Positions 54,152 to 63,551 of a stretch of DNA of 64,000 nt are shown here, one piece after another. The notes under the pieces were generated by a model, which worked only from the letters and a program-made list of their open reading frames with translations, had not been told where the DNA came from and made no database searches. Position numbers and translations under genes: made by a program. Numbering within the stretch: position 1 is the stretch's first letter; each line of letters begins with the position of its first letter. The DNA is from Acinetobacter cumulans (GTDB lineage: Bacteria > Pseudomonadota > Gammaproteobacteria > Pseudomonadales > Moraxellaceae). The stretch is from NCBI RefSeq assembly GCF_003024525.3, contig NZ_CP035934.2, positions 3,286,001-3,350,000 on the forward strand, in the 5' to 3' direction.

Positions 54152-55357
54152 TTAAGCACTTTCAGGGATTTCAAACACCTGACGTAAATATGCCAAGAAG
54201 GTGTCGTTATCCGTCATGGTTTTACCCGGACTGTCTGAAATTTTTGCGACTGATTGACCATTACACTCCACCAATTTCAACACAATATTTAACGGCGTTT
54301 GCCCCATATCATTGGTTAAATTGGTGCCAATCCCAAAGCTCACTTGAAAGCGGTCTTTAAAGTAATTGTGTAAGCTCCACGCTTTTTCTAAATCTAAGCC
54401 ATCACTAAATGTCAGCATTTTAGTTTTGCTGTCAATTTTCAACTTTTTATAGTGTGCATAGGCTTTATCACCCCATTCATAGGGGTCACCACTGTCATGG
54501 CGTAAACCATCAAACAATTTGGCAAAGTATAGATCGAAGTCTTTTAGAAATGCGTCCATACCCACCACATCGGTCAAAGCAATGCCCAAATCACCTCGGT
54601 ATTCTTGTACCCAAGTTTCAAGTGCAGACTTTTGGAAATTACGCAGACGAACATCTAAAGCTTGGAAAGCTTGTAAAAACTCATGTGCCATGGTGCCAAT
54701 CGGAGTGAGCCCCAATTCTTTGGCAATCAGCACATTACTTGTACCACGGAAAATTTCAGGAGCCGCTTGATTAAACGCTTGAATGACATGCTTTTGCCAT
54801 GCAAAGCTATAACGGCGACGCGTACCAAAATCAGACACCAAGAATGGTGGCTCATCTGAACCTTGTACTTCAGTATAATGCTTCAGAAGCTCAACTTTTG
54901 CGTCTAAACGGCGCTGCCCTTCGAGTAATACTTCGTCAGAACGAATGCGACGGAAATACAATTCATTGACCAATGCGAGTACAAAAATCTCAAACATCAT
55001 AGCCTGAACCATAGGGCCTTCTACCCAAATGTCCAAACGGCCTTCGCTATCAATCCCAGCCTTAATAAAACGGCGTTTAAGCTGAAATAACTCGAGATAA
55101 TCTACAAAGTCACTTTTTAGAAAACGTAGGCTGCGTAAATACAGCAACTCATCTTCTTTAAACTGAAGCGTACACAGATGGTCCAGCTGTTCATTGAGGT
55201 CATCTAAAATGTCTACGAGCGGATAAACCGTGTCTTGCAAATTACGGCAACGGAAATGATAAACGCTGTGCGTCTGAGGAAATTTATGTAACACCACCTG
55301 TAACATGGTGAATTTATATAAATCTGTATCAAGCAAGGATTGTATGATTGGAGCCAT
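54152..55357 (-). CDS. pncB: Nicotinate phosphoribosyltransferase
   Basis: Joins nicotinate and PRPP in NAD salvage. Hallmarks are [20 protein letters not shown] at the start, FGTRRRYSF, the autophosphorylation-region [22 protein letters not shown], and [10 protein letters not shown] near the end. Length 401 is typical. It is probably monocistronic with its own terminator. Nicotinamidase (pncA) lies near the right edge of the window. Confidence 0.95.
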   Translation of the reverse strand: MAPIIQSLLDTDLYKFTMLQVVLHKFPQTHSVYHFRCRNLQDTVYPLVDILDDLNEQLDHLCTLQFKEDELLYLRSLRFLKSDFVDYLELFQLKRRFIKAGIDSEGRLDIWVEGPMVQAMMFEIFVLALVNELYFRRIRSDEVLLEGQRRLDAKVELLKHYTEVQGSDEPPFLVSDFGTRRRYSFAWQKHVIQAFNQAAPEIFRGTSNVLIAKELGLTPIGTMAHEFLQAFQALDVRLRNFQKSALETWVQEYRGDLGIALTDVVGMDAFLKDFDLYFAKLFDGLRHDSGDPYEWGDKAYAHYKKLKIDSKTKMLTFSDGLDLEKAWSLHNYFKDRFQVSFGIGTNLTNDMGQTPLNIVLKLVECNGQSVAKISDSPGKTMTDNDTFLAYLRQVFEIPESA

Positions 55358-55460
55358 ATCGGATTTAAATTCGCTGTACTTCTTGCATTAAAGCACACTT
55401 TCAAATGCGATATTGCTAGTTTTATACACAGCCAATGAAATAGCTCAGTTACAGACCTGC

Positions 55461-55991
55461 TTATTTCTGAGCAAGGACTGCTGATTTTTCTTGTGCTTGA
55501 ATGATTTTTTGCAACTGTTTTTCTTGCCCAATAACTTTGGCAAATTCAGCTGTGGTTTTTTGACCTGTCTGCTTGGCATTTGCATCACAATCGACCTGAC
55601 GTAATTGTTTTGCAATGGAAAATTCCATTTTAAACAAAGCACCCATTAATGCTGTATTGCCTTTATTGTCACGCGCACAGCGGTCGGCACCATGTTTTAG
55701 CATTGTCGTTACAATGTCTTGATGCCCATAATAAGTCGCCATCATCAACGGGGTAAAGCCTGAGGCATTACGCACGTCTACTGGAAATCCATGTTTTAAA
55801 AACTCATTAATAACCTCTTGGTTGCCCGTTTTGGCCGCGGCAAAAAACAGATCAATCAATTCTTGTTGTGAGTTCATCTGATCATTAGCAGCAGTTTTAG
55901 CGGGGGAGATTTCTTCCGCGATTGCCACGTTTGCGAATGCGGAACCAAACGCGAGAAGACTGGCTAAAAGTGTACGTTGCATAATGCCCAT
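55461..55991 (-). CDS. ankB: Exported ankyrin protein AnkB
   Basis: Periplasmic ankyrin-repeat protein of 176 residues from the ATG at 55991, with GGAG six bases before it. A signal peptide (ending NVAIA) precedes repeats: IDLFFAAAKTGNQEVINEFL, VDVRNASGFTPLMMATYYGH and CARDNKGNTALMGALF. In Pseudomonas, AnkB lies downstream of katB and is needed for full periplasmic catalase activity. The order katB-ankB here is the same. Two intercistronic hairpins and a terminator-like hairpin separate it from katB. Confidence 0.85.
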   Translation of the reverse strand: MGIMQRTLLASLLAFGSAFANVAIAEEISPAKTAANDQMNSQQELIDLFFAAAKTGNQEVINEFLKHGFPVDVRNASGFTPLMMATYYGHQDIVTTMLKHGADRCARDNKGNTALMGALFKMEFSIAKQLRQVDCDANAKQTGQKTTAEFAKVIGQEKQLQKIIQAQEKSAVLAQK

Positions 55992-56055
55992 GATGAACTC
56001 CAACAAAAATCGAATGTGTTCACGTTTCTAAAAACGTAGAAAAATGAAATGTGAA

Positions 56056-56181
56056 GCAAAAAAGAGTGCCTGTAAAACTCCCCTAGGGTTGCAGGAAAGG
56101 GTTTGAGTTTTACAGGACTTTTCGGTGGTGACTTTCGTCTTTACCCTAGTCACCGATCTGATTGATGCATCGAAATGCATC
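56056..56181 (-). promoter_or_regulatory. Three consecutive hairpins between katB and ankB
   Basis: In transcript order: GATGCAT-TTCG-ATGCATC (56181-56164, a UUCG tetraloop), then GGTGACT/AGTCACC (56154-56127), then CCTGTAAAACTC/GAGTTTTACAGG (56116-56069) followed by TTTTTT. The last looks like a leaky terminator. Such structure can stabilise katB mRNA and lower ankB output. Confidence 0.6.
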
Positions 56182-56197
56182 TTTCAATTTTGACAAC

Positions 56198-57724
56198 TTA
56201 GTCTTTTAACTGAGCTGCTTTTGCTTTAACAGTTGCAAGGTTACCGTTAACCGCTTTAGTCATACGTGTACCGTAGTCAGCATCAGCTTTGTAGAAGTAA
56301 GACAACATGATGTGCTTAGTTTCTGAATCCTTAACATTGCCAAGATCAGCAGCCAAGTTCATGATTAAATCGTCTTTTTCTTTCGCAGTGTATGAACGGT
56401 AAAGCTCACCCGCTTGCTTGAAGTTTTGCTCTTTGGTACCCACTTGTTGAACAGTACCAGTTAAAGGCGTTTGAACTGCACGTGCTTTCGCAGTTGCTGG
56501 TTTTGGTTCAATACGACTTGGTTCATAGTTCACGTTAGATGAAGTACCGCCAACATTCATGTAGCCATCTTGGTTGTTGTTGTTTACATTCACAACTGGA
56601 CGGTTTACAGGAATTTGCTGGTGGTTCGCACCTAAACGGTACATTTGAGTATCTGAGTAAGAGAAGATACGACCTTGTAATAGACGGTCTTCAGATGGCT
56701 CGATACCTGGTACGAGGTTACCTGGAGCTAAAGCAACTTGTTCTGTTTCTTGGAAGAAGTTCTTCGGCATACGGTTCAGCGTTAACGTACCGACTTTAGT
56801 TTCTGGAACGAGGTTCGTCGGCCAGATTTTAGTTGGATCTAGTGGATCGAACTCGAAGCTGTTTAGGTCTTTAGGATCCATAACTTGGATGTAAAGATCC
56901 CATTTAGGGAAGTTACCTGCGTTGATGTTCTTGTAAAGATCGTTCGTTAAGTGGTTGAAGTCTTTACCTTGTAACTCACTCGCTTCTTTAACGTTAAGAC
57001 CCTTCACGCCTTGTTTAGAACGGAAGTTGAATTTCACGTATTTGTATTCGCCTTTATCGTTATAAAGTTTGAATGCATGTACGCCAAAACCGTCTTGTTC
57101 GCGGTAGCTCGTCGGAACACCTTCTTTACCATATACATGAGTGATCATGTTGGTTGCCCAAGGCTGGCTAGACAAGAAGTCAAATACGCGGTTTGCGTCT
57201 TGCATGTTGTCAATTGGGCTTGGCTTCATTGCGTGAATGAAGTCAGGGAATTTGATTGCATCACGGATGAAGAATACTGGAGATTGGTTACCCACTAAAT
57301 CCCAGTTACCTTCTTGCGTGTAGAACTTGATCGCGAAACCGTGCGGGTCACGTAAAGTTTCTGGAGAATGTTTACCGTGAATTACAGTAGAGAAGCGTAA
57401 GAATACTGGAGTTTTAGTACCCGCTTTGAATAATGAAGCAATTGTTAGATCAGATAAATCTTTAGTTGCAACAAACTCACCATAAGCACCTGTACCACGT
57501 GCATGCACTACACGCTCAGGAATACGCTCACGACCAAAACGTTGTAATTTTTGAACCAATTGTACGTCTTGAAGTAGAACTGAACCATTTGGACCCGCAG
57601 TAATCGAGTTTTGGTTATCGCCTACTGGTGCACCATTGTCTTTTGTTAATGGCGCTGCTTGAGTCGCCGCTGTTGCAGTTGCTAACATAGCAACCAGTAA
57701 AGAACGCTTAAACATCGTCTTCAT
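56198..57724 (-). CDS. katB: Periplasmic catalase KatB
   Basis: Monofunctional haem catalase of 508 residues. A signal peptide (ending TQAA, about residue 24) shows it is exported, as in Pseudomonas KatB. The distal His is H74 in VVHARGTGAYG, the distal Asn block is GNWDLVGNQSPVF, and the proximal haem Tyr is in GRIFSYSDTQ. It is small-subunit in size, with no C-terminal flavodoxin domain. It is followed by ankB. The upstream 220 bases contain its promoter and that of divergent dtd; I could not identify an OxyR site. Confidence 0.94.
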   Translation of the reverse strand: MKTMFKRSLLVAMLATATAATQAAPLTKDNGAPVGDNQNSITAGPNGSVLLQDVQLVQKLQRFGRERIPERVVHARGTGAYGEFVATKDLSDLTIASLFKAGTKTPVFLRFSTVIHGKHSPETLRDPHGFAIKFYTQEGNWDLVGNQSPVFFIRDAIKFPDFIHAMKPSPIDNMQDANRVFDFLSSQPWATNMITHVYGKEGVPTSYREQDGFGVHAFKLYNDKGEYKYVKFNFRSKQGVKGLNVKEASELQGKDFNHLTNDLYKNINAGNFPKWDLYIQVMDPKDLNSFEFDPLDPTKIWPTNLVPETKVGTLTLNRMPKNFFQETEQVALAPGNLVPGIEPSEDRLLQGRIFSYSDTQMYRLGANHQQIPVNRPVVNVNNNNQDGYMNVGGTSSNVNYEPSRIEPKPATAKARAVQTPLTGTVQQVGTKEQNFKQAGELYRSYTAKEKDDLIMNLAADLGNVKDSETKHIMLSYFYKADADYGTRMTKAVNGNLATVKAKAAQLKD

Positions 57725-57945
57725 CTCACTAAAATTAATACCTTTCCTGCACGAGAGAAGATACCTATTTTCTTTAAATTGTTAAAACAGATTATTTTTA
57801 TAATTTTAATCGCTTTGTTAGATTGATTATTTTTTTATCTAATATTTTTCAACAACTTAATGCTTTAAATTTAATCAAAAACTCCATTTTAAATGCATTT
57901 TTGCTACAATTTGTTCTGATTTGATTTGATGGAAAATAGTCCCAA

Positions 57946-58386
57946 ATGCGCGCCTTATTACAACGTGTTCTAGAAGCTAAAGTAGTCGTGGATGGCGAAA
58001 CTACAGGTGAAATTCAGCACGGCATTTTAGTTTTTTTAGGCATTGGCAAAGAGGATGATTTGGTCAAAGGCAAAAAACTGATTGATAAGATCTTGAAATA
58101 TCGTTTTTTTGATGATGAACAAGGCAAAATGGGCTGGAATATCAGCCAAGCAGGTGGCGGCTTACTCTTGGTCTCGCAATTCACCTTAATGGCTCAAACG
58201 CAAAAAGGCTTACGCCCTGACTTTGGCCCAGCCATGCCACCAAGCGAAGCCAAAGCGCTGTATGAAGAACTTGTAAACTATGCAAAGTCACAGTTTGAAA
58301 ATGTGCAAACAGGGATTTTTGGCGCCGACATGAAAGTGCATTTGGTCAATGACGGCCCAGTGACGTTCAATTTAGAAATCGAATAA
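57946..58386 (+). CDS. dtd: D-aminoacyl-tRNA deacylase
   Basis: Hydrolyses D-aminoacyl-tRNA (and Gly-tRNA-Ala) to recycle misacylated tRNA. The family motifs SQFTL and the C-terminal GPVTFNLE (cross-subunit Gly-Pro active site) are intact. The N-terminus MRALLQRVLEAKVVVDGE matches Dtd. Length 146 is normal. It is divergent from katB and has its own terminator. Confidence 0.94.
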   Translation: MRALLQRVLEAKVVVDGETTGEIQHGILVFLGIGKEDDLVKGKKLIDKILKYRFFDDEQGKMGWNISQAGGGLLLVSQFTLMAQTQKGLRPDFGPAMPPSEAKALYEELVNYAKSQFENVQTGIFGADMKVHLVNDGPVTFNLEIE

Positions 58387-58398
58387 ATCCTGAACGAT

Positions 58399-58426
58399 AA
58401 AAAAGCCCTCCATAGAGGGCTTTTTA
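58399..58426 (+). terminator. Intrinsic terminator of dtd
   Basis: AAAAAGCCCTC-cata-GAGGGCTTTTT, 15 bases after the stop. Confidence 0.88.
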
Positions 58427-58439
58427 AATCCTCCCCTAG

Positions 58440-58462
58440 CCCCTCCTTTAAAAAAGGAGGGG
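58440..58462. repeat. Perfect CCCCTCCTTT inverted repeat
   Basis: CCCCTCCTTT-aaa-AAAGGAGGGG, in the gap between convergent dtd and the SCP2 gene. Same sequence style as the repeats at 33544 and 52206. Confidence 0.55.
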
Positions 58463-58477
58463 AAAAAGGAGTACATC

Positions 58478-58957
58478 TTACTTACCTGTTTTTTCTTTAA
58501 TAAATGCACGGGCAATTTTGAATTTTTCTTTCATCGGTTTTGGTAGCTTCGGTGGAATCAACTTCGCCACTTGGTTAAACCAAACTAAAAGCCCAAAGTC
58601 ACCTTCCATTTTAATACTGCCATTTTGCATGCCCGTCATAAATGCAGTCGGGTCACCTTTCATCAAGGTTTTTACACCTTGTTCGCTGTCTGCAAATTGC
58701 AAAATAAAATCTGCTTTTTCTGCATTACCTGCAACGGTATCAATGTGGCCATTATTTACAATAATTTGACGCGCAAGGCCTAAGTCTGTGCCAATTTGAA
58801 TACGAAATTGACGCTCATGAACCAACTCAATAAATTTAGGGCTGGTGCGTGCAAGTTGCTTCATGCGCAATGCTAAACCAGCAACCAGTAAATCCAGCGG
58901 ATCCGTGCTGACATCAACCAGTGGTAATTTTACGACAGGAATTGATGATAATTTCAT
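58478..58957 (-). CDS. SCP2 sterol-binding domain protein
   Basis: Cytoplasmic protein of 159 residues with an SCP2-type lipid-binding fold (about 40-140): FRIQIGTDLGLARQIIVNNG, then ADFILQFADSEQGVKTLMKGDP and GSIKMEGDFGLLVWFNQV. In other proteobacteria such proteins act in ubiquinone synthesis (UbiT/UbiJ types), but here I cannot assign one. It ends 15 bases from the repeat and is probably monocistronic. Confidence 0.78.
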   Translation of the reverse strand: MKLSSIPVVKLPLVDVSTDPLDLLVAGLALRMKQLARTSPKFIELVHERQFRIQIGTDLGLARQIIVNNGHIDTVAGNAEKADFILQFADSEQGVKTLMKGDPTAFMTGMQNGSIKMEGDFGLLVWFNQVAKLIPPKLPKPMKEKFKIARAFIKEKTGK

Positions 58958-59059
58958 GACTTTAAGCCTATTGTAATTGTTGGAAAATTGACTGCCTCAT
59001 CCTAACATAACTTCGTTTTTTTAAGGCATGCCTTTAGCGTTTAAATTTGTGCTCGACAT

Positions 59060-59090
59060 AAAAAAGGCATGTATGAAACATGCCTTTTTT
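59060..59090 (-). terminator. Intrinsic terminator of the small membrane protein gene
   Basis: AAAAAAGGCATGT-atgaa-ACATGCCTTTTTT, just after the stop of the gene ending at 59109; symmetrical. Confidence 0.87.
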
Positions 59091-59108
59091 CACCTTAAAA
59101 ATTGACTA

Positions 59109-59441
59109 TCAGCGACTTGAATACTGCTGATCATCCTCATAGACAGGTGTATGTTCGATATATTGACGTTTTGCTGACGCACGCTCCGCACGGCGGTCTT
59201 CAAGCAATAGCATCAGAATAAATACCGTCATCGTCGTCATTAATGCCACAAAGTAGCTGGAAATCATGGTGAGCTCAAATACAGCTTGTGTGCCAAAACG
59301 AATGACTTCAACCATGCCCCATACCAGCATCCCAGCCAGCATATAGTTTAACCAGCGACGATACGGCGAGAAGAAAACAGCAATGACAGCAGCCGCGACT
59401 AAGCTCATGCCTAGAATGGTGGCAAAATTCGCTGTTACCAT
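59109..59441 (-). CDS. Small three-helix membrane protein of unknown function
   Basis: Protein of 110 residues from the ATG at 59441, chosen because GGAGG lies five bases before it; an ATG five codons upstream lacks such a site. Three membrane helices are predicted by eye at about 5-25, 30-48 and 56-80. A basic then acidic cytoplasmic tail (EDRRAERASAKRQ, ending YEDDQQYSSR) follows. I recognise no family. The position between the SCP2 gene and serB gives no functional hint. Confidence 0.68.
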   Translation of the reverse strand: MVTANFATILGMSLVAAAVIAVFFSPYRRWLNYMLAGMLVWGMVEVIRFGTQAVFELTMISSYFVALMTTMTVFILMLLLEDRRAERASAKRQYIEHTPVYEDDQQYSSR

Positions 59442-59456
59442 ATAAACCTCCGTCAT

Positions 59457-59798
59457 TTAATGAAACCATTGCTATGGCTAGGTTTCATTTAAAATTACCG
59501 TGTAATCAATCAATGGAATGTATCAACTTCAAACTCTATGCATGCATTATGCGCAGTTTTTTTGATAAAAAAAGTCTTGTCTTCGGCCTAAGCGACACAC
59601 ATTGTCGCAACATTATTTTGTCATTACATTTTTTTATTTTTGAGTTTTCTTAGAACAAAGACCATGCCTTGCTTGGCGTGTCATTACAAAAAAAAACCTG
59701 CTTTTTTGCAGTGAAAAATTTATTTTTCAGATCATGTTAATCGTTGTTTTTATCAACAATTTTATATTTACCGTTGGTCGCCTCTAGACTGAAATCCA
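59457..59798. other. AT-rich intergenic region
   Basis: About 340 bases between the small membrane protein gene and serB. No gene, clear promoter pair or long repeat is evident beyond A/T homopolymer runs. It must contain the promoter of the membrane protein gene. Confidence 0.45.
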
Positions 59799-59829
59799 TA
59801 AAAAAACGCAGTCATTTGACTGCGTTTTT
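59799..59829 (-). terminator. Intrinsic terminator of serB
   Basis: AAAAAACGCAGTC-attt-GACTGCGTTTTT, right after the serB stop. Confidence 0.9.
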
Positions 59830-59846
59830 CATACAACGGTCACATA

Positions 59847-61067
59847 TTAGGCACGATTTAAATCTTTATCATGTACACCTAAAAGATATAACACGCCGTC
59901 AAGTCCTACACTTGAAATTGCTTGATTGGCATTTTGACGTACCAATGGTTTAGCACGGAATGCGACACCTAGACCTGCAATCGAGAGCATTGGTAAGTCA
60001 TTTGCACCATCGCCCACGGCAATCGCTTGTTCTAAGGAAATGCCCATTTCTTCAGCAATTTGCGTCAACAAGAGTGCTTTACGTGCGCCGTCAACAATAT
60101 GACCTTTGACTTCACCCGTGACCACGCCGTCTTGTACATCTAAAATATTGGCATGAACTTCATCAATACCGAGTTTCGCCTGTAGATATTCTGCAAAATA
60201 CTGGAAGCCACCCGATAAAATCGCAGTACGGTAACCCAAAGATTTCAATGTTGAAATTAGGCGTTCAGCACCTTCAGTGACTGTTAAGCGCTCTGCAATA
60301 CTCGCCAGCACAGATGCATCCATACCTTTGAGTAAAGCAACACGGGCACGGAAGCTTTCTTGGAAGTCCAATTCACCTTGCATCGCACGTTCAGTAATTT
60401 CTGCAACTTGCTGACCAACACCTGCTTCTTTTGCCAGCTCGTCAATGACTTCTTGCTCAATCAGCGTCGAATCCATATCAAAACACACCAAACGGCGGTT
60501 ACGACGGTAAGCATTATCTTCTTGTACTGCAACGTCTACGCTCAGCTCTGCAGATAAGCTCAAGCAGGCTGCACGCATTGCTTGAGCATCTAACATTTGG
60601 CCACTTAAACCAAATTGTACGCAGGCACGTTTAGGCCCAATACTGCCTCCATCAAGCTGCGGACGACCAGATAAACGCGTCACAGTTTCAATATTGAAGC
60701 CTTGGCTCGACACAATTTTTGTTACAGCCTGTAAATGCGATGGCGTCAACTCTGGCGCTAAAGCAGTCACGATATAACGTGTACGGCCACCTTCACTTAC
60801 CCATTGATCATAATCTGCAGCAGAGATTGGTTTAAAACGAACTGTTAAGCCAATTTCATGTGCTAAAATCAGAATTTCCTTCATGGCTAATGCTGTAGCA
60901 GTTTGGTCATCTGACGAAACAACAATACCTAAAGTCAGTTGGTTATGTATGACGGCTTGACCTACATCTAAGATTTGTAAGGAATGAACGGACAGGGCCT
61001 GCATTAATCGTGTAAATTGATTAGGCTGGTCTGGCCCCAGAAATGAAATAAGGATGATTTCTCGCAT
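59847..61067 (-). CDS. serB: Phosphoserine phosphatase
   Basis: HAD-family phosphatase for the last step of serine synthesis. Two ACT-like domains fill the first 185 residues. The catalytic DxDST motif is at 197-201 (D197 nucleophile, D199), and the Mg motif VGDGANDLPML lies near the C-terminus. Length 406 is typical of the long SerB form with N-terminal regulatory domains. It is divergent from the AhpA/YtjB gene, the same neighbour as in E. coli and Pseudomonas. Confidence 0.95.
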   Translation of the reverse strand: MREIILISFLGPDQPNQFTRLMQALSVHSLQILDVGQAVIHNQLTLGIVVSSDDQTATALAMKEILILAHEIGLTVRFKPISAADYDQWVSEGGRTRYIVTALAPELTPSHLQAVTKIVSSQGFNIETVTRLSGRPQLDGGSIGPKRACVQFGLSGQMLDAQAMRAACLSLSAELSVDVAVQEDNAYRRNRRLVCFDMDSTLIEQEVIDELAKEAGVGQQVAEITERAMQGELDFQESFRARVALLKGMDASVLASIAERLTVTEGAERLISTLKSLGYRTAILSGGFQYFAEYLQAKLGIDEVHANILDVQDGVVTGEVKGHIVDGARKALLLTQIAEEMGISLEQAIAVGDGANDLPMLSIAGLGVAFRAKPLVRQNANQAISSVGLDGVLYLLGVHDKDLNRA

Positions 61068-61144
61068 GAATTGACTCGGGTCTGAGCTACAACTATTGTT
61101 AGAATCATAATCGAAAATAAACAGTTTTGCCTTGGAAGTTTACG

Positions 61145-62395
61145 TTGAATGCGCCTAGACAAGGGCTATTTGCTAGCCTACTAATAGTAAGTTTCGCTTT
61201 TCATACCTTTTTACTGGTATTGGCGACCACACATCAGCTGAACGAAAACCGTGCCAGCCAAGGTCAACTGATGACCAGCCAATTGGTCACCGACAGTATT
61301 TCGGAAATGGAACCCGCCAATACCGTATCATTGGCATTACTTGCCGATCGTTACGCGACCAATCCTAGCGTGGCGTCTATTCGAATTTTAAATTCGGCAA
61401 AGCAAGTCCTTGCAACGGGTGGTCAAACCAAAACCCGTGAAGGCGAAGTATTTGTACGTGATGCACTACTGAATGAGAAAAAAGTCGGTACAGTTGAAAT
61501 CACACTAATTCAGCCGAGCATAGGTGAAATTTTACGCACCCAGTGGCTGGCTATTTTGGTTTCGCTTATTATTCATGGTTTATTGTGGTTAGCTTACCGT
61601 GGTATTGCTCGCCCAAGTCGTACCGAATATTTGGCACGCATTAATAATGAATCACGCTTAAAACACGAAATTCAAAGCTTGACCCAAGCATTTGAGCAAG
61701 AGAAACATGCTGCCGCAGTTGCAATAGCACAAGCACAGCAAAATGCGCAAAACAAAGCGAAAAAAGAACATAAACCCGTCGTTATTGACAGCAGTAGCTT
61801 AGCGCTCAATATTCAATACTATGACCCAAAACAATTGCTCGATACTGTCAATAAAACAGTGTCTGGGCCGTATTTTAATTTATGTCAGTTGTTTTTAAAT
61901 AAAGCCACTGAACTCTGCGTACAGCACTATAAATTAAATAGCTCAGACATTTGTACTGTGCATAAATTTGATGATCAGGGTGCAATTATTAGCATCTCAG
62001 CAGACACGCCAAATGGCTTACAGTGTTTAACCATGATTAGCGCAGTGTTCCAATTGCTTTCAGATGTGCTCTATAAACGCTACCGTGAAGAACGTCGTTT
62101 TGTTTTACAAACGCGTAGCGCGATTTCAAGTGCTGTAGAGGCGATGCAACTCAGCTCAGTCCAAGCTGCAGAGCGTCTAGTACAGCAACTCTCTGCTAAA
62201 GAAAGTGCCGTGCAGGTACCTAACCACTTACTTAAAGAAATTTCGGATCATTTCCAATTGGTAAGTTTGCCAAACCCAACCAATGTACTGACTCGACATG
62301 CCTTTATGATTAATGGAATGGATGCTGATGCCGCTGAATTGGCGCAGTCTTTCCGTACTGAAATCTTAAAATCAAAGCAGTCTAAAGCCTCTTAA
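61145..62395 (+). CDS. AhpA/YtjB-like membrane protein with long cytoplasmic domain
   Basis: Divergent from serB, as are E. coli ytjB (smp) and Pseudomonas ahpA. The topology agrees: a membrane helix at about 7-28, a periplasmic domain (ALLADRYATNPSVASIRIL ... VFVRDALLNEKKVGTVEI) and a second helix at about 134-151. A coiled coil (about 165-208) and a 200-residue C-terminal cytoplasmic domain with no recognised family follow; this part is absent from E. coli YtjB, which is about 214 residues long. The start is probably a TTG at 61145 with GGAAG six bases upstream; an in-frame TTG at 61127 lacks a site. Confidence 0.72.
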   Translation: MNAPRQGLFASLLIVSFAFHTFLLVLATTHQLNENRASQGQLMTSQLVTDSISEMEPANTVSLALLADRYATNPSVASIRILNSAKQVLATGGQTKTREGEVFVRDALLNEKKVGTVEITLIQPSIGEILRTQWLAILVSLIIHGLLWLAYRGIARPSRTEYLARINNESRLKHEIQSLTQAFEQEKHAAAVAIAQAQQNAQNKAKKEHKPVVIDSSSLALNIQYYDPKQLLDTVNKTVSGPYFNLCQLFLNKATELCVQHYKLNSSDICTVHKFDDQGAIISISADTPNGLQCLTMISAVFQLLSDVLYKRYREERRFVLQTRSAISSAVEAMQLSSVQAAERLVQQLSAKESAVQVPNHLLKEISDHFQLVSLPNPTNVLTRHAFMINGMDADAAELAQSFRTEILKSKQSKAS

Positions 62396-62413
62396 ACACT
62401 GCCCTGTTTACTA

Positions 62414-62446
62414 TAAAAAAAGCCTGAACACATTCAGGCTTTTTTA
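62414..62446. terminator. Bidirectional terminator
   Basis: AAAAAAAGCCTGAA-caca-TTCAGGCTTTTTT between two convergent genes. Confidence 0.9.
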
Positions 62447-62462
62447 TATGCATTTGTTCTCA

Positions 62463-63455
62463 TCAATTGGGTTCATGGCTTGTCTTTGGCATAGCTTCAG
62501 ACTGTGCTTTTGACGCCCAATAGGTTGCCAGTGCAGGACCAGAAATATTGTGCCATAAACTAAAAATTGCGCTTGGTAATGCTGTTAAAGGCGATGCTGC
62601 AAAATGCGTTGCTGCTAAGGCCACACCCAAACCTGAGTTTTGCATGCCCACTTCAATTGCTACAGCCTTGGCATCTGCATAAGGTAGCTTAAAGAAGCGA
62701 CTCACCCAAAAACCAAGTAAATACCCCAAACCATTATGTAGGGCAACTACACCTAGAATGAGCAAGCCAGATTCTAAAATTTGTGTTTTACTGCCCGCCA
62801 TAATGGCTGCCACAATAGCCACAATGGCCACGACAGAAACCAAGGGCATCACCTGAATATATGATTCAGCCTTAGACTGTAACAATGTACGAATAATTAA
62901 GCCCAAAACTATTGGGAATAACACAACTTGTAAAATAGAGATGAACATTGAGCCTGCATTAATTTCAATCCACTGGCTAGCCAATAAATAGAAAATAGCG
63001 GGTGTTAATAACGGAGCGAGTAAAGTAGATACCGAAGTACATGCAACTGAAAGCGCAGTATTGCCTTTGGCCATATAAGTGATGACATTTGAAGCTGTCC
63101 CACCTGGACAACACCCAACCAGAATCACACCAATGGCAATCTCAGAAGGCAAATTCATCAATTTACATAATACAAATGCCAATCCCGGCATCACAAAAAA
63201 CTGTGCAACGACTCCTATGAAGACCGCTTTAGGACTTTGCAATACCCCTTTAAAATCATCTAAGGTCATTGTCATGCCCATACCCAGCATAACAATACCC
63301 AGCAACCATGGAATATAGGCTTTGAGCCACACAAACATTTCAGGTGCTAAAAGCGCAATCCCTGCAAAGAATATTACCCATAATGCGAACGTTTTTTGAA
63401 TCAATTGTGTAAAGCGCAAGAATCCTGACATAACTCTGCCCATCTCAATGTACAT
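62463..63455 (-). CDS. Bile acid:sodium symporter (BASS) family protein
   Basis: Inner-membrane secondary transporter, 330 residues, with nine or ten membrane segments. The family blocks [20 protein letters not shown] and [20 protein letters not shown] (sodium-site region) are clear, as is [18 protein letters not shown]. The natural substrate is unlikely to be bile acid; pantoate or other organic anions are transported by relatives. Start: the ATG at 63455 has AGGG eight bases upstream, while an ATG eight codons later is a second option. Confidence 0.88.
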   Translation of the reverse strand: MYIEMGRVMSGFLRFTQLIQKTFALWVIFFAGIALLAPEMFVWLKAYIPWLLGIVMLGMGMTMTLDDFKGVLQSPKAVFIGVVAQFFVMPGLAFVLCKLMNLPSEIAIGVILVGCCPGGTASNVITYMAKGNTALSVACTSVSTLLAPLLTPAIFYLLASQWIEINAGSMFISILQVVLFPIVLGLIIRTLLQSKAESYIQVMPLVSVVAIVAIVAAIMAGSKTQILESGLLILGVVALHNGLGYLLGFWVSRFFKLPYADAKAVAIEVGMQNSGLGVALAATHFAASPLTALPSAIFSLWHNISGPALATYWASKAQSEAMPKTSHEPN

Positions 63456-63551
63456 GCTTATACCCTGCCATAAGTCGCTAGCACGTCACAATTCACCTTT
63501 GGACTAAAAAGTATAAAATGCCTACATATTCATAATATTTCTATTTCTGCT

